64,000 nucleotides of DNA from Nannocystis punicea (GTDB lineage Bacteria; Myxococcota_A; Polyangia; Nannocystales; Nannocystaceae): assembly GCF_026965555.1 (NCBI RefSeq), contig NZ_CP114040.1, forward strand, positions 9,460,001 through 9,524,000. The letters run 5' to 3'. The notes below the pieces were generated by a model. The model made no database searches, was not told the DNA's origin, and was given only the letters and a program-made list of their open reading frames with translations. The translations under genes were made by a program, and so were the position numbers. This document shows, piece after piece, positions 33,685-44,582 of the stretch. The stretch's first letter is position 1, and each line of letters opens with the position of its first letter.

Positions 33685-35279
33685 GCCCTACCGCGGCTCA
33701 TGGTCCGAGAGCGGAGCCTCACAGCTCCGCTCTCGCTGCTTTCGGCTCCCGCACTCGAGTTCTCTCCCGCCGCATGTCCCAGGCGCCTTGCGCACTCGGA
33801 CATGTCCTGCGGAGCAGGTTCAAGAGATGCGGTGACTCGCCGCTGCCGCCGCCCCGGAGGGCACGCCCTGGGCACCGCGCACGGTCCCGGCCAGCCGGCA
33901 CCCCCCCCGTCCGTCCTGTCCGGTCGCGCCTCGGCCCGCACGCCGACATGTCCTTCGGGCCACGTGAACTTTCGCGGCCACCTGACGAACGCCGCCGGCG
34001 TCCTGGCCAGCTCGCACACACCGACACCCGACCGGTCGCGCCTCGGCCCGCGCGCCGACATGTCCTTCGGGCCACGTGAACTTTCGCGGCCACCTGACGA
34101 ACGCCGCCGGCGTCCTGGCCAGCTCGCACACACCGACACCCGACCGGTCGCGCCTCGGCCCGCGCGCCGACATGTCCTTCGGGCCACGTGAACTTTCGCG
34201 GCCACCTGGCGAACGCCGCCGACCGTCCTGGCCTGGCCGGTCGCTCGGCCAGCGCGCCCACATGTCCTTCGGGCCACGTGAATGTTCGCGGCCACTTGGC
34301 GAACACCGACGTCTCTCCTGGCCAGCTCGCACCCACCGAAGCTCGACCGGTCGCGCCTCGGCCCGCACGCCGATATGTCCTTCGGGCCATGTGAACTTTC
34401 GCGGCCACCTGGCGAACGCCGCCGACCGTCCTGGCCAGTTCGCACCCACCGACGCTCGTCCTGGCCGGCCAGCGCGCCGACATGTCCTTCGGGCCACGTG
34501 AATGTTGGCGGCAACCTGGCGAGTGTCGACAACCATCCTGTCCAGCTCACACATACCGACGCCCGTCCTGACTGTCCCGCCAGGCCGACATGTCCTTCGG
34601 GCCACACAAACGTTCACGGCCACCTGACGAACACCGACGGCCATCCTGGCCGGTCACGCCTCGGCCGCGAGCCGACATGTCCTTCGAGCCGCCCAACCGC
34701 TCGAGGCAACCTGGCGAACACCGAGATCCGTCCTCGCCGGTCCCGGCCCCTGAGCGGACATGTCCTTCGACCCCCGAACGCTCGGGAGAACGCCGACGAC
34801 CCGGCTCTCGCCTCCACCAGTCGCGCCTCCGCTGCAGCCTCGTCCGGACGCTCCGCGAGCCCGCGAGCAGACCTGTCCTTCGGACCACACGCGCCCCTCC
34901 CCCTCGGACCGACTCAAGCGTTCGCTGACGAGCCGCCCCTCGCATCAGCCCGACGATCACCACCTCATGGCGCGCGGCGCGGCGAAACGACATGTCCTTC
35001 GAGACATATCATTCCACCCACTGCTCGCCCTCGGACGGAACCACTCGGCTTCGGGCGCGAGCCTCCGGCGGCCAAGTGTATCGAGCTGCGGCCCGAACCA
35101 GCCACGGCACTGCGCCCTCCGCCGGCAGCCGCGGGGGATCACCTCACCGAGCGCGCTGTGTCCTCGAGCACGCTCCAATAGGAAAGCGGCCTGACAACCG
35201 CCGAGCAGCTCACCAGACCACGCGCCAACGGCACCCTGCTGCGACAGCGGCGGTCCCGAAGAACCACCGCTCGGCGGGC
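33685..35279. repeat. 1.2-kb tandem array of ~112-bp repeats with ACATGTCCTTCGGGC core
   Basis: Between the convergent 3' ends of rpsI and the RRM gene. Core copies (first base of ACATGT or variant) are at 33946, 34058, 34170, 34260, 34373, 34480, 34588, 34675, 34758, 34871 and 34989, steps of 83-118 bp with 112 commonest on the left. Weaker cores occur at 33772 and 33800. The unit continues CCACGTGAACTTTCGCGGCC and CACCTGGCGAACGCCG. Sequence decays to the right. The period is not a multiple of three and reading frames shift between units, so the minus-strand open frames here are considered non-coding. 35010-35279 holds nothing recognisable. Confidence 0.85.
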
Positions 35280-35945
35280 CTAGTCCTCCATGTCCAGATC
35301 GCCGTCGCCTTCCTCGTGGCGGCGGCGGCCGCGGCCGCTGCGGCGCTTCGCACGGTCTTCGGCCTCGTCGCGGTCGCGTCCGCGGTCGCGGTCGCGGTCA
35401 CGCCGCCCGCGGCTCTCGGACGGAGCGGGAGCGGGTGGCGGGGCCGACGCGAAGCCCCTCGCGGGCGGGCCGCCGCGATCGTAGCTCGGGCCCGAGTCGA
35501 AGTTGCGAGGCGGGCGCCCCTGTCCGGCGGGAGGGCCGGAGGGACGCGGCGAGAACCCGCGATCACCCGCGGGGGCCTCGCGTGGCGGCTGCGGGCGCGA
35601 ATCGGGCGCGCCGCGGTCGTAGTTCGGGCGGCCGGGTCCGCCGAATCCGCGTGGGCCATCCGCCGAGCGCGGCGGTCCGTCAGGACGCGGCCCGCGGGGC
35701 TTGTCCTCGGCGACGCTCACGCGGATCTGCCGCATGTCGAGCGTCGCACCGTCCATCGCTTGCATCGCCGACTCGCTGTCGGCCGGGTTCTGGAACGCGA
35801 CGAAGCCGAAGCCCCGCGAACGTCCGGTCTCGCGGTCCGTCACGACCTTCGCCTCGGTGACCGTACCGAAGTGGCCAAATGCTGCTCTCAACCCCTCGTC
35901 GGTCGTGTTCCAGCTGAGCCCACCGACAAATAATTTCCTAGCCAT
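35280..35945 (-). CDS. RRM-domain RNA-binding protein with Arg/Gly-rich tail
   Basis: A 221-aa protein. ATG 35945 begins MARKLFVGGLSWNTTDE, the canonical RNP2 strand, with AGAGAG upstream; the 13 extra residues of the longer frame are not conserved in type. RNP1 is RGFGFVAF at about residue 45. The RRM occupies 1-82; the rest is a low-complexity Arg/Gly/Pro/Asp tail (RGRRDRDRDRGRDRDEAED) ending in an acidic patch. Such cold-shock or glycine-rich RNA-binding proteins are abundant in myxobacteria and cyanobacteria. The gene is convergent with rpsI across the large repeat array. Confidence 0.92.
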   Translation of the reverse strand: MARKLFVGGLSWNTTDEGLRAAFGHFGTVTEAKVVTDRETGRSRGFGFVAFQNPADSESAMQAMDGATLDMRQIRVSVAEDKPRGPRPDGPPRSADGPRGFGGPGRPNYDRGAPDSRPQPPREAPAGDRGFSPRPSGPPAGQGRPPRNFDSGPSYDRGGPPARGFASAPPPAPAPSESRGRRDRDRDRGRDRDEAEDRAKRRSGRGRRRHEEGDGDLDMED

Positions 35946-36210
35946 TCTCTCTTCGCTCTGTCGCGCGTGCGCGCGGCGCCTCACTTCGGATGCTGCTCGC
36001 GATCCCTGTCTCTGTCAATCCGCGCCCCGTCCTGCGGCGCAGACGGCCCTCGCTCTCCCCTCGCTCCATCCTCGCTGCCACCTTCGCTGGCGCCACAAGC
36101 GGGGTCGAAATGTCGTACAACCCCTCGGTCTTTAGGGCCTGCGGCCCCGAACTGCGTCACGCCCCCGCGCCCGGCGCCGGCGCGCCCCCTCCCCGGACGG
36201 CACCCGCTTC

Positions 36211-38078
<1,868 letters not shown>

Positions 38079-38082
<4 letters not shown>

Positions 38083-39407
38083 GCGCGCCGGCCCACTGGG
38101 TGCGGTGCACCCTCGACACGATCAAGGCCGACAGCGAGAACGCGATCGCCGGCGGCCCGTTCGGCTCCGACCTCACCCAGGCCGATTACGTCGACGATCC
38201 CGACGGCGTGCCGGTCATCCGCGGCTGCAACCTCGGCCACGGCGAGCGGCGCTTCTACCCCGACGAGCTGGTGTTCGTGCACCCGAGCAAGGCCGACGCC
38301 CTGCGGCGCTCGCAGGCCTACCCGGGCGACGTCATCTTCACCCAGCGCGGCACCGTCTCGCAGGTCGGCCTCGTCCCCGACGACCTGCCGTGGCGGCGCT
38401 TCCTGCTGTCGCAGAGCCAGATGAAGCTGACCTGCGACCTCGCGCGGGCCGACCCCGAGTACGTCTATTACTGGTGCCGCTCGCCCGAGGTCCAGCGCTA
38501 CGTCGAGAACTGGACCATCGCCGCCGGCGTCCCGCACACCAACCTCAGCACCCTGCGACAGACCCCGCTGCTGCTCCCGCCGCTCGAAGAGCAGCGGTCC
38601 ATCGCCGGCGCCCTCTCGGCCCTCGACCGCCGGATCAGCCTGTGCGACGACCAGCGGGCCGTCCTCGTCCAGCTCGTCGACCTGCTCTTTCGTACATGGT
38701 TCATCGACCATGCGCCGACCGCCGACAAGGAGAACGGCCTGCGCCACCCGACCGTCGACGAGGCGCTGTACAGCCGGCTCGCCCCCGCCTTCACCGTCGA
38801 GAACGACCGCCGGTTCCCGCTCGCCTACCGCCTGCTGCCGCTGACCGAGCTGGCCGAGTTCCAGAACGGCAGCGCGTTCGGCCTGGACGACTTCAGCCCC
38901 GCCGGCGAGGGCCTGCCGATCATCAAGATCGGCGAGCTCAAGCAGGGCATCACCCGCCAGACCCGCTACTGCACCCGCCGCGACGGCGGCCGCCGGATCG
39001 ACCGCGGCGACCTCCTGCTGTCCTGGTCCGGCAACCCCGACACCTCGATCGACACCTTCCTCTACTTCGGCGGCCCCGCCTGGCTCAACCAGCACATCTT
39101 CAAGGTCGCCACCAAGCGCCCGGAGGACCGCGCCTACATGTTCGGCCTCCTCCGCAGCCTCAAGCCGCAGCTGCTCGCCTTCGCCCGCGCCAAGCAGACC
39201 ACCGGCCTCGGCCACGTCACCCTCAAGGACATGCGCACCGTCGTCGTCGAGTACCCGCCGGTGATGATGCGCGACGCCTTCGACGCCCTCACCGCCCCCT
39301 ACTTCGCCAAGATCGGCGCCTGCGACGAGCTCCGCGCCGCCCTCATCGCCGCCCGCGACGAGCTGCTGCTCCGCCTCATGTCCGCCGACGCCCGCCTGCG
39401 CCCGTGA
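38079..39407 (+). CDS. hsdS: Type I restriction-modification specificity subunit
   Basis: A 442-aa protein, start GTG 38079 overlapping hsdM. It has two target recognition domains (about 1-170 and 235-400) separated by a conserved helical spacer: LLPPLEEQRSIAGALSALDR followed by ALDRRISLCDDQRAVL and LVDLLFRTWFIDH; a second, degenerate spacer helix ends the protein. It dictates the bipartite target sequence methylated by HsdM. Without hsdR in the neighbourhood the pair may work as a solitary methylase or with a distant R subunit. A dispersed palindrome follows. Confidence 0.9.
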
Positions 39408-39423
39408 GCGGGGCGCAGAAGCG

Positions 39424-39443
39424 ACATGTCCGCGAGGACATGT
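39424..39443. repeat. Dispersed palindrome after hsdS
   Basis: Perfect 8-bp arms ACATGTCC and GGACATGT around GCGA, 17 bp after the hsdS stop. Confidence 0.75.
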
Positions 39444-39554
39444 TGCCCTCGTCCGCGTCGACGGACCGTGGCTCGGACCGCGCGCCGGGGGTATCGTCGC
39501 CGCCGGGCCGGCGCCCTCGCGGCCCACGCTCCCTTCGCCCGCGGAGGCTCCTCG

Positions 39555-39950
39555 ATGAAGAAGCTCGTACGGATCTGCGCCCTCTTCAACGCGAGCATGA
39601 TCCTCGCGTTCCTCGTCCCCGGCGTCCTGCCGCTGCTCGGCATCGCCGCCCCGCCCTCGCCGTTCTGGCTGTGGCTGCCGTCCCTGCTGGCCCTGTTCAG
39701 CGTGCTCGTGCTGTGGCTGTCCGCCGAGGATCTGCGCCGCTACGGCACCTTCCCCTACTGGAGCGGGCTGAGCCGCCTCGCCTTCTTCGCCCTCACCTTC
39801 GCCCTCGACTTCCCCGCCACCGCCGGCCAGATCGTCGCCCTGATCGCCCTCGTCGACCTCGTCCTCGGCCTCGCCTGCGTCCTCGGCCTGCCGCGCGCCA
39901 CCGGTCGCACCCCGCTGCAGCTGCTGCTCCACCGCGGCGTCGGTCGGTGA
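39555..39950 (+). CDS. Small integral membrane protein, four predicted helices
   Basis: A 131-aa protein. ATG 39555 has GGAGG seven bases upstream. It is almost entirely hydrophobic, with four membrane helices (about 5-27, 35-58, 67-88, 92-112) and a short basic C-terminus. There is no recognised family. It lies between two dispersed palindromes, separated from hsdS by about 150 bp, so it probably has its own promoter. Confidence 0.65.
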   Translation: MKKLVRICALFNASMILAFLVPGVLPLLGIAAPPSPFWLWLPSLLALFSVLVLWLSAEDLRRYGTFPYWSGLSRLAFFALTFALDFPATAGQIVALIALVDLVLGLACVLGLPRATGRTPLQLLLHRGVGR

Positions 39951-39965
39951 GGCCGGCCGCGAATC

Positions 39966-39985
39966 ACATGTCCTTCGCGACATGT
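39966..39985. repeat. Dispersed palindrome copy after small membrane gene
   Basis: ACATGT at 39966-39971 and 39980-39985 flank CCTTCGCG, 15 bp after the stop. The arms are imperfect beyond the ACATGT cores. Confidence 0.65.
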
Positions 39986-40092
39986 CCATGAGTGCATACG
40001 GCCGATAGCTCGGCCGACGCTCGAAGTCGCGTCATCGCGCGCGCGCGGCCGTCCCCTGCCCGACGGCCCGCGCCCGCGCTACAGTCGCCCGC

Positions 40093-41163
40093 ATGCTCGC
40101 CCGTCGCGCCTGCGCCGCGCTCCTGCTCGGCGCCTGTTCGTCCGCCCCCTCGACCACCGACGCCTCGTCCAGCACCGCCGACCCGAGCACCAGCACCGCC
40201 ACGACCACGACGACCGCCCCGACGACGACCGCCGAATCGACCACCGCCGAGCCGGCGGGTTGGTCGGTCGCGCTCGAGCTCGGCGTCGACAAGGGCGCGC
40301 TGTTCAGCGTGTGGGGCCCGCAGCCGGACGACGTGATCGCCGTCGGCGGCCAGGGCGTCGGCCCGAGCTCGAAGGGCCTCGCGCTGCGCTGGGACGGCGT
40401 CGCCTGGACCGAGCTCGCGCTGCCGCCGGGGACCACGCGCCTGCACTGGCTCGCCGGCGTGGGCGACGCCCTGTGGGCCGTCGGCGAGGCAGGCGCGGCG
40501 ATCCGGCGCGACGGCGACGCCTGGACGACGATCGACACCGGCGTCGACGTGCCGCTGTGGGGCATCTGGGGCGCCGGCCCCGACGCGATCTGGAGCGTCG
40601 GCGGCGACGGCTTCGTCGGCGGCCCCTCGGTGCTGCGCTGGGACGGCGACGCCTGGACACCCGAGAGCCTGCCGCCGCTGCCCGAGGACTGCCACGCCCT
40701 GTTCAAGCTCGTCGGCACCGGCACCGCCGACGTCACCGCAGTGGGCGACCTCGGCGTCGTGTTGCAATACGACGGCGCCGCCTGGACGCAGCAGGACGTC
40801 GGCTCGATCGCCGACCTCATCAGCGTCAGCGGCCCCGCGAGCGCGCGCCTGGCCGTCGGCGGGCGAGCGAACGCGCGACTGGCCTGGTGGGACGGCCAGC
40901 AGTGGACCGGCGCGACGCTCGATCGGCCCGGCCTCTCGGGCGTGTGGATCGGCAACGACGGCGCAGGCTTCATCACCGGCTCGGCCGGACAGATCTTGCA
41001 CATCACCGCGGGCAGCCTCGAGCCCGAGCCCGAGGCCAGCCCGACCAACCTGCTGCTCCACGCCGCCTTCGGCTTCGCGGAGGGGCCGCGCTTCGCGGTC
41101 GGGGGCAACCTCGCCGGCATGCCGCCGCACGTCGGCGTCGTCCTCCAGCACCCGGGCCCGTGA
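40093..41163 (+). CDS. Lipoprotein with beta-propeller-like repeats
   Basis: A 356-aa lipoprotein: signal peptide MLARRACAALLLGAC, then a Ser/Thr-rich linker (about 16-55), then a repeated strand pattern in blades such as LALRWDGVAWTELALPPG, IRRDGDAWTTIDTGVDVP, VLRWDGDAWTPESLPPLP and VLQYDGAAWTQQDVG, each with a W-G/DG-AW signature. These are typical of propeller-like 'glycosyl hydrolase-type' or kelch-like surface proteins in myxobacteria, with no catalytic residues recognisable. It is followed 16 bp later by another linker lipoprotein. Confidence 0.7.
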   Translation: MLARRACAALLLGACSSAPSTTDASSSTADPSTSTATTTTTAPTTTAESTTAEPAGWSVALELGVDKGALFSVWGPQPDDVIAVGGQGVGPSSKGLALRWDGVAWTELALPPGTTRLHWLAGVGDALWAVGEAGAAIRRDGDAWTTIDTGVDVPLWGIWGAGPDAIWSVGGDGFVGGPSVLRWDGDAWTPESLPPLPEDCHALFKLVGTGTADVTAVGDLGVVLQYDGAAWTQQDVGSIADLISVSGPASARLAVGGRANARLAWWDGQQWTGATLDRPGLSGVWIGNDGAGFITGSAGQILHITAGSLEPEPEASPTNLLLHAAFGFAEGPRFAVGGNLAGMPPHVGVVLQHPGP

Positions 41164-41179
41164 GCGCGTACCATGCGTC

Positions 41180-41914
41180 ATGCGCTTGAACTTGCAGCCC
41201 CTCGCGCTCCTGCTCGCGATCCCCGCGTGCACCCCCGAGCAAGGCACGACCTCCGACGCGCCTTCGACCACGACCACGAGCGAGACGTCCAGCCCGAGCA
41301 CCACCACCGGCGACGACACCACGACCTCCGCCGCGACCACCGATTCGCCGACCACCGATTCGCCGACCACCACCACGACCACCACCGACACCGGCAGCAC
41401 CACGGGTGAGCCCGGCTACTGCTGGGGCTTCGACGCCGACGCCCCCGCGCCCTTCCTCGAGCTGTACGACTTCCAGGACAACCCGCTGGCCGAGGGCATC
41501 ACCCTCCCGCTCGAGTGCGGCGGCCAGGGTTCGTGGATGTTCGGCCTCTACCCCGAGTTCGGCGGCTACCTGCCGACGAGCGACTCGGTGAGCTTCGACG
41601 TGACGGTCGACGTCGAGGGCTACAACATCAACCCTGCCGGCCACTTCTTCAGCGGCGAGGTCTGGTACTACGTCGGCTGCGACGACGTCCTCGGCGGCGT
41701 CCTCGGCGTGGTCCCGATCATCCCGCCCGACGAGCTCCCCGACCCCGCCGTCCTCGACGGCCTGTCCGCCCAGGTCCACGTCGAGCTCGACGCCGGCGGC
41801 CAGACCGTCAGCTTCGACGCGACCATGCCCCTGTCCGCGCCCATGGAAGTGACGCAGAACGGCTGTATGTTCGGGCTCGCCGACCCGCCGCACGACCTGC
41901 GCGCGCGGCTCTGA
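41180..41914 (+). CDS. Ser/Thr-linker lipoprotein of unknown function
   Basis: A 244-aa lipoprotein with signal peptide ending ALLLAIPAC, a long Thr/Ser/Asp linker (about 20-75) and a compact beta-rich domain (about 80-244) containing four Cys (CWGFD, LECGGQG, YYVGCDD, NGCMFG) that could form two disulfides. The family is not recognised. It is probably co-transcribed with the preceding propeller lipoprotein. Confidence 0.65.
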   Translation: MRLNLQPLALLLAIPACTPEQGTTSDAPSTTTTSETSSPSTTTGDDTTTSAATTDSPTTDSPTTTTTTTDTGSTTGEPGYCWGFDADAPAPFLELYDFQDNPLAEGITLPLECGGQGSWMFGLYPEFGGYLPTSDSVSFDVTVDVEGYNINPAGHFFSGEVWYYVGCDDVLGGVLGVVPIIPPDELPDPAVLDGLSAQVHVELDAGGQTVSFDATMPLSAPMEVTQNGCMFGLADPPHDLRARL

Positions 41915-41916
41915 TC

Positions 41917-41938
41917 GACCTGTCCCTTCGGACACTCG
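41917..41938. repeat. Degenerate dispersed hairpin after lipoprotein gene
   Basis: CGACCTGTCCCTTCGGACAC is a diverged copy of the dispersed element, 3 bp after the stop codon; GTCC/GGAC arms around CTTC. Confidence 0.5.
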
Positions 41939-41971
41939 CCGCGCGCGTGGCCCCGCGGCGCGAACCATGCG

Positions 41972-42289
41972 ATGGATCGCTCCGTGAAGATGTACATCCT
42001 GATCCGCGCCGACGTCCCGCTCGGGTTCGCCATGGTCGCGTGCGCGCACGCCTCGCTGGCCGCCTACCTGCGCTTCCGCGACGAGCCGGAGGTCGCGGAG
42101 TGGCTCGCCGGCCCGTTCCGCAAGGTCGTGTGCAAGGTCGGCGACGCCGAATTCGCGGCCGCCCGGGCGGCAGGCGACTTCGTCGTGATCACCGAGTCCG
42201 CCCTCGACGGCGCCGAGGTGGCCCTCGCCTTCAAGCCGCGGGCCGAGTGGCCGCGGGCCTTCCAGTTCTTCCCGCTGTACCGACAATAG
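41972..42289 (+). CDS. Pth2-like (peptidyl-tRNA hydrolase 2 superfamily) protein
   Basis: A 105-aa protein; ATG 41990 is an alternative that would start directly at the first strand. KMYILIRADVPLGFAMVACAHASLAAYL recalls the Pth2 pattern (split: KMYILIRADVP, then GFAMVACAHASLAAYL), where a strand is followed by a glycine loop and a helix with HAS. KVVCKVGDAE and a short FVVITESAL strand complete the small alpha/beta fold. The family's usual Lys near GK is absent, so catalytic activity is uncertain. It is monocistronic, between two lipoprotein genes. Confidence 0.6.
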   Translation: MDRSVKMYILIRADVPLGFAMVACAHASLAAYLRFRDEPEVAEWLAGPFRKVVCKVGDAEFAAARAAGDFVVITESALDGAEVALAFKPRAEWPRAFQFFPLYRQ

Positions 42290-42385
42290 TGAATGCCACG
42301 ACCCGCGAATCGTGGCATCCGGCGTGAGCTCGGGCTCGCCGCCGGTCGACGGGGCGTCACGCCGCGTCGACCGGCGGCGCCGGGC

Positions 42386-43336
42386 TCACGCGCCCTCGCA
42401 GACCTTCATCGTGCCGTCGAACGCCTGGGCCGTCTGGCACACGTCGACGGTCGAGCAGCCGCAGGTGCCGTCGTAGCACTTGTCGGAGTACATCGTGCCG
42501 GCGCAGTCCGAGTCCTGACCGCAGCCGCAGACGCCGGCGTTGCAGACGGCGAAGCCGGGGAAGCCCGACGCGGTGCAGTCCGCGTCCGAGCCGCACTCGC
42601 AGCGACCGGTGCCGGTGTTGCACACCGGGTGGCCGCCCTGCGCCGGGCAGTCGGTGTTGGCCTCGCACGGGTCGAAGCAGACCTCGTTCTCGCACTTGGC
42701 CCCGGTCTTGCCGCAGACGGCGATCTGGGCCCCGCCCTCGATCGGGTCGGCCATGAGCTGTTCCTGCGTCAGGGTCTCGCACATGATGAAGTCGCTCGGG
42801 ACGATCGCGCACTTGCCGACGCCGTCGCCGATGTTGACGCAGGCGTAGCCCATCATGCAGTCCGCCTGGGCCGCGCAGTCGAGCACCCAGCCGCTGATGG
42901 TCGCGTTGCACTGCGTGTCGGTCGAGCACTTGAAGGACTCGTTGACGCAGCGGCTGTTCTGGCAGGTGTAGCCCATGTCGACGCCCCCGAGGGTGCAGTC
43001 GGCATCGCCCGCGCACTCCTCCTGGCAGAACTGGCCCGAGCCGCCGTTGGTCTCGCCCTCCGTCGTCGGGCCCGCGGTCGTCGGCACGGTCTCGGTCTCG
43101 GAGGACTCGGTGGCGGCCGAGGTCTCGGTGCCGGCCGTGCCCTCCGTGCCCTCCGTGCCGGCCATCGTCGCGCCCATCGTCTGCGAGGCCTGCGTGGGCT
43201 GCGAGGACTGAGTCGTCTCCGTAGCGACGCCCGAGGTCTCCGTATCGCCACCCTTGTCGTCACCGCAGGCGAGCGGAGCGAGCAGAGCCACGAACAGAGG
43301 AATCACCGGCGTCTTCACAAGAAATGAGAGTTGCAT
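42386..43336 (-). CDS. Cys-rich surface lipoprotein with Ser/Thr linker
   Basis: A 316-aa lipoprotein: signal peptide ending VALLAPLAC, a Thr/Ser/Glu linker (about 25-98), then more than 20 Cys in repeated short modules such as CQEECAGDADCTLGG, CNTGTGRCECGSDADC and CGCGQDSDCAGT. The pattern resembles EGF-like or 'stigma' modules common in myxobacterial exported proteins. All Cys lie after the lipobox, so they are probably disulfide-bonded outside. Role unknown; adhesion is plausible. Confidence 0.7.
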   Translation of the reverse strand: MQLSFLVKTPVIPLFVALLAPLACGDDKGGDTETSGVATETTQSSQPTQASQTMGATMAGTEGTEGTAGTETSAATESSETETVPTTAGPTTEGETNGGSGQFCQEECAGDADCTLGGVDMGYTCQNSRCVNESFKCSTDTQCNATISGWVLDCAAQADCMMGYACVNIGDGVGKCAIVPSDFIMCETLTQEQLMADPIEGGAQIAVCGKTGAKCENEVCFDPCEANTDCPAQGGHPVCNTGTGRCECGSDADCTASGFPGFAVCNAGVCGCGQDSDCAGTMYSDKCYDGTCGCSTVDVCQTAQAFDGTMKVCEGA

Positions 43337-43809
43337 GGCCGCGAGGGTACATCACGTGGCCGCCGCCGGCCACGGGCGACATCGCAATGAGCGATGTGTT
43401 CTTTGAGACATATAGAACATGTTCTGCTCGCTCGCCCGCGTTTGCATGATTTTTTCGAACCGCCGTGAATATCCACAGCGAGCCCGGCTCCCGGCCTCGC
43501 AGGCGCGTCTCGTAGAACGCGCAGCGAGCTCGGCCGTGCGCGCCCGCAATCACTGCACGCGTCGGTGTGGCGCAATGCGAGCTATCCGGCGAATGCACGC
43601 TGCTCGCCGGCCGCTGCGGTTACCGGGGTTTCGGCAGAATCTTCGGTTTGCCGGCTCGCGCGATCCGCCGGACAAACGGCCGAAAACACGGCTCCGTGCG
43701 CGCCCGTGCTCGGCCGTCGTGCGAACCCCGGGCGAGCCCGCGCCCTCGCCCACGCGGTCTCGTCATTCATTCGCGCCGCGCGTTCGATCACGTCCGCCGC
43801 GGACGATCG
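43337..43809. other. Gap with a diverged hairpin, no gene seen
   Basis: The 473-bp stretch holds a degenerate dispersed copy around 43393-43424 (GATGTGTTCTTTGAGACAT, then AGAACATGTTC) and a loose inverted repeat at about 43643-43685 (TTCGGTTTGCCGGC with GCCGGACAAACGGCCGAA). Reading frames are Arg/Pro-rich without family resemblance. Confidence 0.5.
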
Positions 43810-44259
43810 TCACATCGCCGCCACCGCGTCGTGGACTCGCTCGAGCGCCAGGCCGAAGGCGAACCACACCGGCACATAGTCGAACCGGATGAGGCCGTGG
43901 AGGTGGTAGCGCGAATAGCTGTAGTCCCACGGGCAGCGCCCGGTCAATCGACAGAGCGCCGCCCCGCCCACGTATTCGACGGCGAAGATCAGCACCGTCC
44001 AGACCGCCCCGCGCCCCAGCCACGGCCAGCTGCGGAGCGCGTCGTGCAGGGGCTCGAACAGCAGGCCGCCGACGCCGTACAGCGGGAACATCCACAGGTA
44101 CGTGTGACCGAGCAGCCGCAGGCGTTGCTCGCGGCTCAGCTTCAGCTGCCCGGCGTCGTCGCCCAGGTCGCCGCGCACGCCCGTGACCAGCGCGTACAAC
44201 GCGGTCCAGAGGATCTCCGCGCACCAGCCGAACGCTCCGTACACCAGAAGGTGGGTCAT
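43810..44259 (-). CDS. Putative ABC-transporter-permease-like membrane protein (CmpB/DUF1113 type)
   Basis: A 149-aa membrane protein with GAGG before ATG 44259. It has about four helices and the pattern GAFGWCAEILWTALYALVTG, YLWMFPLYGVGGLLFEPLHD and CPWDYSYSRYHLHGLIRFDY, which resembles the small 'putative ABC transporter permease' family. No ATPase is linked, so the family name says little about actual transport. Confidence 0.65.
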   Translation of the reverse strand: MTHLLVYGAFGWCAEILWTALYALVTGVRGDLGDDAGQLKLSREQRLRLLGHTYLWMFPLYGVGGLLFEPLHDALRSWPWLGRGAVWTVLIFAVEYVGGAALCRLTGRCPWDYSYSRYHLHGLIRFDYVPVWFAFGLALERVHDAVAAM

Positions 44260-44540
44260 GAGGACCTCGCACGACGTCCAGCCTGAGATGACGCCGTCTC
44301 ACGGCGCCGCAAGCGGCCTACACCGCCGGCACCGCGACGCCCGGGCCTTCGCGCGACGGCGAGCGAATACGGCGTCGAACCGCGAGCAGCCGGCCCCGGA
44401 CGCCAGGCCTCGCGCGGCCGGCGGCGCGGCCCTGCGGCGACCGGCCGTGGCCCGCCGGCGAGCTGACTTGCGCGAGCGGTCGCTCGCCCGCCGGACGAGG
44501 GCGGCCCCCTCGTCCGCCGGTGCGGCCCCCGGTACTTTCT

Positions 44541-44572
44541 CTCGGGACATGCTCCATGGAGCATGTCCCGAG
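44541..44572. repeat. Perfect 32-bp palindrome at 3' end of lipoprotein gene
   Basis: Half-site CTCGGGACATGCTCCA is followed directly by its reverse complement, with no spacer or mismatch. It lies 10 bp beyond the 3' end of the minus-strand gene at 44583. It is the longest perfect palindrome found in the window and contains the ACATG core of the dispersed family. Confidence 0.85.
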
Positions 44573-44582
44573 TGACAGATCT

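Noticed and set aside
33597..34644. Minus-strand open frames (up to 336 codons) across the 112-bp array
   Set aside because: Repeat steps of 112, 90, 113 and 107 bp shift the frame between units; three overlapping frames all look equally 'coding', which indicates non-coding repeats.
33940..35000. CRISPR array
   Set aside because: Units are 83-118 bp and the sequence between cores is itself repeated, not unique spacers of constant length; no cas genes are in the window.
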